Position numbers and translations under genes: made by a program. The notes below the pieces were generated by a model. That model was not told the origin of the DNA. It saw nothing but the letters and a program-made list of their open reading frames with translations, and made no database searches. Positions 58,058-64,000 of a stretch of 64,000 nt of DNA are shown here, piece after piece (position 1 is the first letter of the stretch; every line of letters starts with the position of its first letter). Source of the DNA: Albugo candida (Eukaryota; Oomycota; Peronosporomycetes; Albuginales); contig JBDOQK010000012.1 in assembly GCA_040437565.1 (NCBI GenBank), forward strand, positions 248,001 to 312,000, read 5' to 3'.

Positions 58058-59765
58058 TAGGAAGATAATTGCCTACCAAATGCTCGGCATTTAATGGAAT
58101 CATTGTTTCAACTGTAGCGTTTTCCGAGCTTGAACTGTACGATGTCGCAAGCTCTTCTTGAACCTTTTCTTCCTTGATACCCATTTCACACGCATCAGAG
58201 CCATAATATGTCTTTTGTGACGATTCTTCACCCGTCCACTGTTCCATGAAACCTTCGGTAATGGAATCTTCTTTCTCATCCTGCGAATCAATTTGCGGCA
58301 GCAAGAAAGCGTGCTTTCCAATCACACCGATACCCAGTATCTTTTCTGGAATGAAATCGCCATTCGCCTACAAATTAGTTCACACATTAGAGCTAATTGA
58401 GCAGCCAACAACACCTTTTGACACTGACAGCATAATTCTGTATCAATAATTTGGTGCACTCTTTGCCATTGTTTTCGTGAAGAATTTGTATCGCGTCGGA
58501 GAAATCGACTTGATCAATGCGGATATCATTCACTGCAACAATGTGATTATTCGGACTGATATCAACCCATTCGATGGACGCATCTTCTTTAGATACTCCA
58601 ATTCGTTTGAGAAGTATCAATGGCTGATCCAAAAACTCGAATTCAGGAATACTTTCGACTTCAAGTACTCGATTGTATAGAAAGAGTTCATACTGGACAA
58701 TCTCATTGACTAAAGATTGAATGATCGCATTGCAGCCACTCGCGACAACTTTGCGTGAAATCCGATTGATATCTGAACAGCTTTGTTAACTTTTGGTAGA
58801 AATGTTGAATCGACATACCGCTTTGGACGTAGACAAAATGCAATGTGCTTCCACAAGGAATATTACAAAGACGGATAGATATACATCCACGACTTCCGCG
58901 TGGTATAAAGTGATATGAGCCAATTTCCACATCTAAAGAGCCTCGTAATGTATACAAAATCTGAATATAGTCTTTACTTGAGTGATCCGCGGGTACATCA
59001 TACTCGACTACATGCAGGCAATGAGCATATAAACGCCAGCAAGGTGATCTTCCTACTGTTCACATTCGCATTCTTCTCCACTTGGCGACCTAATTCCAAT
59101 TTTGTAATACCACTAGAGCGAAATGAAAACGCTTGTATCTTATAAGGACTATCATCCGTTATCGCATCCAAAATCGCTTTGACTTCAGAAATCTCTTCAT
59201 TCCATTTCTTTCTATGTCCCGGTACAATAAAGTCCTACGACACAAACAGATCATACAAAGATCAAGATCTCGTGCTGGTCGAATTTACTTGTGGAAGCAG
59301 GCCAAAGTGATCACGGATGGTCTTGGCACCCTCGTGAATTAGCATTCGAACAGCCACTGCATCGCTCGTGTGGCACGCGAAATGTAATGCTGTCCTTCCA
59401 TTCTCATCTTGATGATTGATGTTCGCGAGTCGCTGCAAAAACAAGTGCAGGATATGTATTTTTCGTGATGCATACGTGTGCGGAATCCTCTGTCTATCCC
59501 TATGTCTGTTGAGTATCTCTGTGGTCTCTTCTTCTCCACCGGAATCGGATACTTCCTGGTCGCTAATCTCACATAATACTTCCTCTTGACTCTCCTCTTG
59601 GTCACCTTCCAGTGGTAATGCCGCGGTCACCAGAAGCGGAGTGCGTCCAAACTCGTCCTGAGACTCTATTTCACCGCATTCGCTATCATTCAAGTCTAAA
59701 ATTCGTATCACAGAATGTATATCGCGAGCAGCACAAGCACTCAAAAGCGTGGCACGATTCCCCAT
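58053..59765 (-). CDS. Ankyrin-repeat and PDZ-like domain protein, about 500 aa
   Basis: Exons on the minus strand: 59289-59765, 59057-59234, 58819-59007, 58429-58772 and 58053-58367, with introns of 46-61 bases; lengths and phases agree. Ankyrin repeats are visible: TLLSACAARDIHSVIRILD, EFGRTPLLVTAALPLEG and NGRTALHFACHTSDAVAVRM. The middle (HSSKDYIQILYTLRGSL, YHFIPRGSRG) is a beta-rich unknown region. A PDZ-like fold follows (RIGVSKEDASIEWVD, NHIVAVNDIRIDQV), and the C-terminus is acidic. The start is uncertain: Met at 59765 is the first ATG in the frame, but an upstream exon is possible. The last intron uses GTCAGT as donor. A protein-binding scaffold is the general expectation. It is divergent from the DHHC gene. 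Confidence 0.7.
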
Positions 59766-59947
59766 ACGGTCTGAACAATCGCAGCCAAAAGTACACTTAT
59801 TTGCATACAAATTTCAAGTATATAACTTGGCTTCTACGGTGATTAACCTCATGTTGCGCGTGCATCCGAGGTACTTGGAGCTTTTTACCACTCATGTCAG
59901 GAGCTAAACACGCATAGAGCAGCTGTATTGTCCGAATTGGCAGCACA

Positions 59948-60907
59948 GTGCCCATTTTGCTGGTTTTGAGCATTATACTGATAGAATGTTACCTCTACTG
60001 GACAGCATACCTTCTCTCCACCTGCTTTACGGAATCCGTAGTCTCTCGGGTCTTCCATGCGCTCATTTTCCATTACTTTTTGCTTCTCGTAATGCTCTGT
60101 TATGTCCGTGTGGCGCTCACAGGTGCATATCGCCATCATAACGCTCAAACGCTCTCTTCTTCCTTTTCTGATACAGATCCTGGATACCTGACCGCTACTC
60201 TATTGGATGTGCTCAACGATGCGCTCAGTAGCACGCTGGAAAAAGACAATATGGACCCATTTCACTTCCGAAAGCTTCTAGAATGCCGAAAATGCAAACA
60301 GCCCAAGCCTTTGAGGACGCATCATTGCTCCTTTTGCAACAAATGTGTCTTGAAAATGGGTACGCACAAAACACTCGTTGTATACGAATGCTCATGCTGT
60401 TTTTCAGATCATCATTGTCCGTGGGTCGCCAACTGCGTTGGGCTCTGTAACTACAAATTCTTCCTTCAGTTTATCGCATACGCTTTGATTGCTAGCATCA
60501 TGCTCATGGAGAAGCTTTTTACAAGATTTGAGCATTCGGTATGGAGTCTACAGCGCAATAAACGCATTAAAGACCTCATGGAGCTCTCGGCGTTTGAATT
60601 TATGGCGTATGTGATCGCAATTGCGGTTGGATGCAGCATATTGTTACTTTTCATAACGCATATATATTTGATTATCTATGGATTCACGACCATCGAATGT
60701 CATTCTATCCTGAGTCATTCGCGCTATTCGCGCGGCTGGAAACGTAATTTGAGCGATGTATTTGGAGATCGCATTGTCGATTGGTTTTTCCCGACTAAAA
60801 ATACGCACTTGGCGTCCAATTTCTTACTCAGCGCAATTCATTTCGACTATCGGAACGCAATCGAAAACTTGGACGATCTTACTGACGAAGAACACAGTTT
60901 ACTGTGA
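59948..60907 (+). CDS. DHHC-type protein S-acyltransferase, about 300 aa
   Basis: An integral membrane enzyme that palmitoylates cysteines on substrate proteins. Exons about 59948-60359 and 60408-60907 enclose a 48-base intron (GTACGC...TTTCAG) that keeps an open frame but splits the catalytic core. Spliced, the Cys-rich domain reads CRKCKQPKPLRTHHCSFCNK, then CVLKMDHHCPWVANCVG, then CNYKFFLQF. Membrane helices lie before (LLVLSIILIECYLYW, FLLLVMLCYV) and after (AYALIASIMLM, VIAIAVGCSILLLF). The TTxE motif is GFTTIEC. No ATG begins the frame at 59948, so the first Met probably lies in an unseen short 5' exon. It converges on MLH1, 31 bases away. Confidence 0.9.
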   Translation: MPILLVLSIILIECYLYWTAYLLSTCFTESVVSRVFHALIFHYFLLLVMLCYVRVALTGAYRHHNAQTLSSSFSDTDPGYLTATLLDVLNDALSSTLEKDNMDPFHFRKLLECRKCKQPKPLRTHHCSFCNKCVLKMGTHKTLVVYECSCCFSDHHCPWVANCVGLCNYKFFLQFIAYALIASIMLMEKLFTRFEHSVWSLQRNKRIKDLMELSAFEFMAYVIAIAVGCSILLLFITHIYLIIYGFTTIECHSILSHSRYSRGWKRNLSDVFGDRIVDWFFPTKNTHLASNFLLSAIHFDYRNAIENLDDLTDEEHSLL

Positions 60908-60938
60908 GAAGAAATCGGTTGATCGCTTTTTTGGAAGC

Positions 60939-63592
60939 TCAGCATCGCTCAAATACTTTGTATAATTTCGTCAGGCACGCAATTGGTCGGATAATATCGT
61001 CAGTGTTCAAGTCGTACGGTGGTGTGAACGCAGTCGACTTGACTTTCATTGCAGGAAATATCACATGCTCGAGCATATCGGAGGTCTTATCCATTCCACC
61101 GATCCGTTCAGGCGCTTTTTCCTTGTTCGCGTTGTGCATTTCGTTCGTTTCTTCTGGATAGCGCAATTCCCCGTACCATTTTGCTACGATTTCTGCAATA
61201 TTGGAAAGACACTGCTCCTCTTCCTCCCAATTCACATCTGTCGCCAGACGGAATAGGAATTCAGGTAACGAGTGCAGAGAAGGAAGATGATGAGGTAGAA
61301 TCACCGGCAAGTGATGGAGCATTCCAGCGGAATCGATATCGATGGAGAAGTATTCCGCGAGCATGCGGCCCTGAACCACCAGCACTGCCTTCATTTCTTC
61401 CGCCAATTGGTCTTGAGGACCGTCTTCTTCATCGTACCCAACTCGTGGGTTGCAAAGAGCTTCATATAATAGCTCGTACACGGGCAACGGCGGTGCTATT
61501 TGAAAGGCTTCCAGCTGGCCGAATCGAGAAAGAAGTTGCTCATAGAAGAACGAAGTAGCTATCTTCTGATGCTGTACTATATACAGCTTGGTGCGATACT
61601 GTAGCAATGTAAAGCGGTGATCCACAATACCAACAAAAGTATGCTCACGAAACAACTAGCACAAAATCTATCAGTAACGAGGCTCGATATTTTAATGTGG
61701 CTGTACCTTGACAAGCTGTGAATTTCGCTTGGCTTGGATTTGTTGTATGAGATTTCTAACACTGGTGGGCATTGTGCGATTTTGCGTCGGCGTGCCGACA
61801 ACAGATGCTTGCGATTCGATGCTCTGTTCAGGTTCTGGCTCCGCGTCATCCTCAAGCTTATTGAAATCCAACCGAGCTGAGATTGGATGTGCATCCTCCA
61901 GGGATTTTTCAAGCCGCGGTTTCTTACAGCTGGAAGATATCGAGTTAGACCTTGACGTATCGACACTCTCACTTGTTCGCACTAGCGCTGATGACGTCAA
62001 ACGATTTTTTTGTGAGCTGGTGATTCGATACTTTTCGATAGAAATGGTACGAGGATCCGTTCGCACCATTCGGTTCGGCGTTTTGAGTGCATCATACTTC
62101 CGGGACATTGGCACTGGTTTCGCACTCAAATCGATGGAAATACAAGATTTTTGGGAGCCTTCGTCTCCGTCTGTATCCAAAGTCTGACTACAACTCAAAG
62201 ATTTTTTTGTTTTCTCGGAGCTGGTGGTAAGGCAAGTACCCGAGGCTTTTGTCTCACTCTGACTCATTAAATTCTGAATGGGCTGCAAAAGAAACGTTCG
62301 ACTCTGATCGTTCTTCTTGATCTCATTTTCCAAAGCGTTTACGATACTTTGTACAATCTCTTCCTCATACAAAAAGTGAACTTCCTGTTTGGTCGGGTGG
62401 ACATTCACATCGATATTTTGCGATGGCATGAGCAAGCTCAAGTATAAAAAAGGATGACATTGCTTGGGTATGTGCATGGAATACATATACTCACACGCAC
62501 GTTTAAGAGCTCCACAGCTGACTAACCGATGATTGATGAAGAAAAAGATGTGACCTCGCTTCAGACTGCACAAACACATGTCAAAAGGTGAGAGGTAGCG
62601 ACCGAAACAAGAATCAACCTAAAATTCGCGTTGCTGATCAAACCTTCTACCTGACACGGTTCAAGTTTGGCGGTTGTGATTCCATCCATGGCAACAGTGT
62701 GCTGGAAGGATAAAAGCTCAGATGCAAGTTTCGTACCGAAAATACTTTGCACGACTTGGCGTGTTTTTCCCAAAGAAGCAGCTTGAACCGTATTGAGAGA
62801 ACAATTCATTTCCTGATGCTGAATACACTACCGTCAATGAACAGCCATGACAATAAGAGAACCAACCTTTTTGCACACAAAACCAATTTTTTTCGATGCG
62901 AAATGAATCGCATATTTTTGGACAATATCGAGAATCCGCTGATATTGTTCAGCGGCATTTTTCAGCGCTTGACGTCGAGTGGGGAGATTATAAAAGAGGT
63001 CTTCAATCTGTCATATGGAGTTCACGTCTCTTTCACCATTGAGCATCGAGTTATTTACCACAATTAGCGTCCCATCTCTACCGGCACATGGAGCTGGATC
63101 AGAAGCACTTTTTGGGCAACTGGCAATTGGGTTTCCATCTCTATACTTTGCTCTACAAAACACGTCATGGACGGTCCAAGGCAATAAAAGTCACTCCACG
63201 CACCTAAAGGCGCACTCTTGTGTGGACGGCTTGCTGGTGATCGTCACGTGTGCAACATGAGAGATACTCGCGAGCGCTTCTCCACGGAATCCAAACGATT
63301 GAATCCAACAGAGATCTTCAAATTTTTGTATTTTACTGGTTGTGAATCGCTCACATACGATCTTCAAGTCGTCACGATGGATTCCTTTGCCATTATCCTG
63401 AATTTGGATTAGCTTAATGCCGCCTTGACTGATGGTGATGCTTATATTGGTAGCTCCCGCGTCAATACTGTTTTCTAGGAGCTCTTTCACTGCATTCTCA
63501 GGACGATGGATCACTTCTCCTGCTGCAATACGATTCACAACTTGAGCACTAAGACGCTCAATTCGTCGCATGATTAAAGGTTCCATTTCCAA
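60939..63592 (-). CDS. MLH1: DNA mismatch repair protein MLH1, 799 aa
   Basis: The MutL-alpha subunit, acting with PMS1/PMS2 after MutS recognises a mismatch. Six minus-strand exons: 63204-63592, 63059-63152, 62867-63007, 62619-62818, 61707-62565 and 60939-61655. Introns are 48-53 bases and the total is 800 codons including the stop. The GHKL ATPase shows [32 protein letters not shown] and [11 protein letters not shown]. The transducer domain has [24 protein letters not shown] and [21 protein letters not shown] variable Ser-rich linker follows. The C-terminus has [20 protein letters not shown] and [11 protein letters not shown], and ends in the MLH1-specific KVFERC. All motifs are intact, so this is a functional gene. 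It is divergent from the aminopeptidase gene, 134 bases apart. Confidence 0.97.
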
Positions 63593-63726
63593 TAGAGAAA
63601 GGCAGCAGCGCTGACGATATCGTGAATTGTGTTTATTGGATAAATATGGACGTGATGCATTCTTAGTGGCTATTGATGACTATTCTGTCCAATCACAACA
63701 AATGAATCATTCTGTGGTGTAAGAAC

Positions 63727-64000
63727 ATGCGTGTTAGTCTAAACGTGCGCTTTAGCAGCACAAGGACGTCTCACTTGCGACCAATTCCTCGACTCAGTCC
63801 ACTCCTTCAACGCACACAACACCTTCCCGCTCTTTTTGGTCGATTTTACGCTGTATCCGCCGCTAAAAGTCCATTTGAAGTAGCACCATCGGAACTTTTG
63901 CCTGGGCTTTCCAAAGCCGAATTTCGATGTCGCCGCAAACGCTTTTTTGAAAAGCTTCCCAATGACTCTGCTTTTCTTCTCCCCGCTGCTGAAATCAAGT
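63727..64000 (+). CDS. Aminopeptidase P (XPNPEP3-like), N-terminal fragment cut by window end
   Basis: ATG at 63727 opens a frame of 91 codons to the window edge. The first 45 residues are Arg/Ser/Leu-rich with no acidic residues (MRVSLNVRFSSTRTSHLRPI), a good mitochondrial presequence. The sequence then gives LSKAEFRCRRKRFFEKLPND and SAFLLPAAEIK, which match the start of the aminopeptidase P N-domain (YxxRRxxLxxxLPxxSxxLLxxA). The metal-binding catalytic half lies beyond 64000. The family would cleave N-terminal residues before proline, in mitochondria processing imported proteins. The call rests on this short motif and the presequence only. Confidence 0.55.
   Translation, partial: MRVSLNVRFSSTRTSHLRPIPRLSPLLQRTQHLPALFGRFYAVSAAKSPFEVAPSELLPGLSKAEFRCRRKRFFEKLPNDSAFLLPAAEIK

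Overview
This window is eukaryotic and most likely from an oomycete. I read a compact, Albugo-like white-rust type genome, but the genus is inference. The signs are dense genes on both strands, introns of about 37-69 bases with GT..AG ends, a mitochondrial-type FtsZ, a PH/MAP-kinase fusion, and cilium-related genes (RABL2, kinesin) beside ordinary housekeeping genes. Coding exons were rebuilt by hand from reading frame, GT/AG sites and family conservation. For most multi-exon genes the exon lengths add up to a multiple of three, which is independent support.

Layout. 1-12 kb: an ERD2/KDEL-receptor-like gene running off the left edge, a small secreted protein (5.8-6.4 kb), a decayed leucyl-tRNA synthetase (8.2-9.9 kb), and long stretches that look coding but are interrupted. 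12-38 kb: PH-MAPK, dolichol kinase, RABL2, a SNAPC1-like protein, SmD2, a coiled-coil membrane protein, a LysM protein, two divergent CTR-type copper transporters (one fused to an HMA domain), a gamma-tubulin complex protein, and the DEAH helicase Prp2/DHX16. 38-39 kb: ATP11. 39-48.6 kb: a repeat-rich accessory island made of a broken kinesin gene, a partial second copy of its tail, a tRNA-derived SINE, a Mutator-like (MULE) element with target-site duplication, and a decayed Tc1/mariner. 48.8-64 kb: AP-1 sigma, a PTEN/auxilin-like protein, a thioredoxin-UBA-PUB protein, FtsZ, an ankyrin-PDZ-like protein, a DHHC palmitoyltransferase, MLH1, and the start of a mitochondrial aminopeptidase P.

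Assembly. All eight runs of N are 100 bases long and are flanked by sequence present identically on both sides (21 to 2270 bases). They are best read as unmerged contig overlaps, so the apparent duplications of RABL2/SNAPC1, the thioredoxin gene, the MULE left end and others are artefacts.

Functional themes: RNA splicing (SmD2, DHX16), snRNA transcription (SNAPC1-like), mitochondrial upkeep (FtsZ, ATP11, aminopeptidase P, relic LeuRS), secretory and trafficking steps (ERD2, dolichol kinase, AP-1 sigma, PTEN/auxilin-like protein, DHHC), microtubules and cilia (GCP, RABL2, kinesin relic), and copper handling. The copper pair, with duplicated Cys modules and an HMA fusion, is the most novel-looking architecture.
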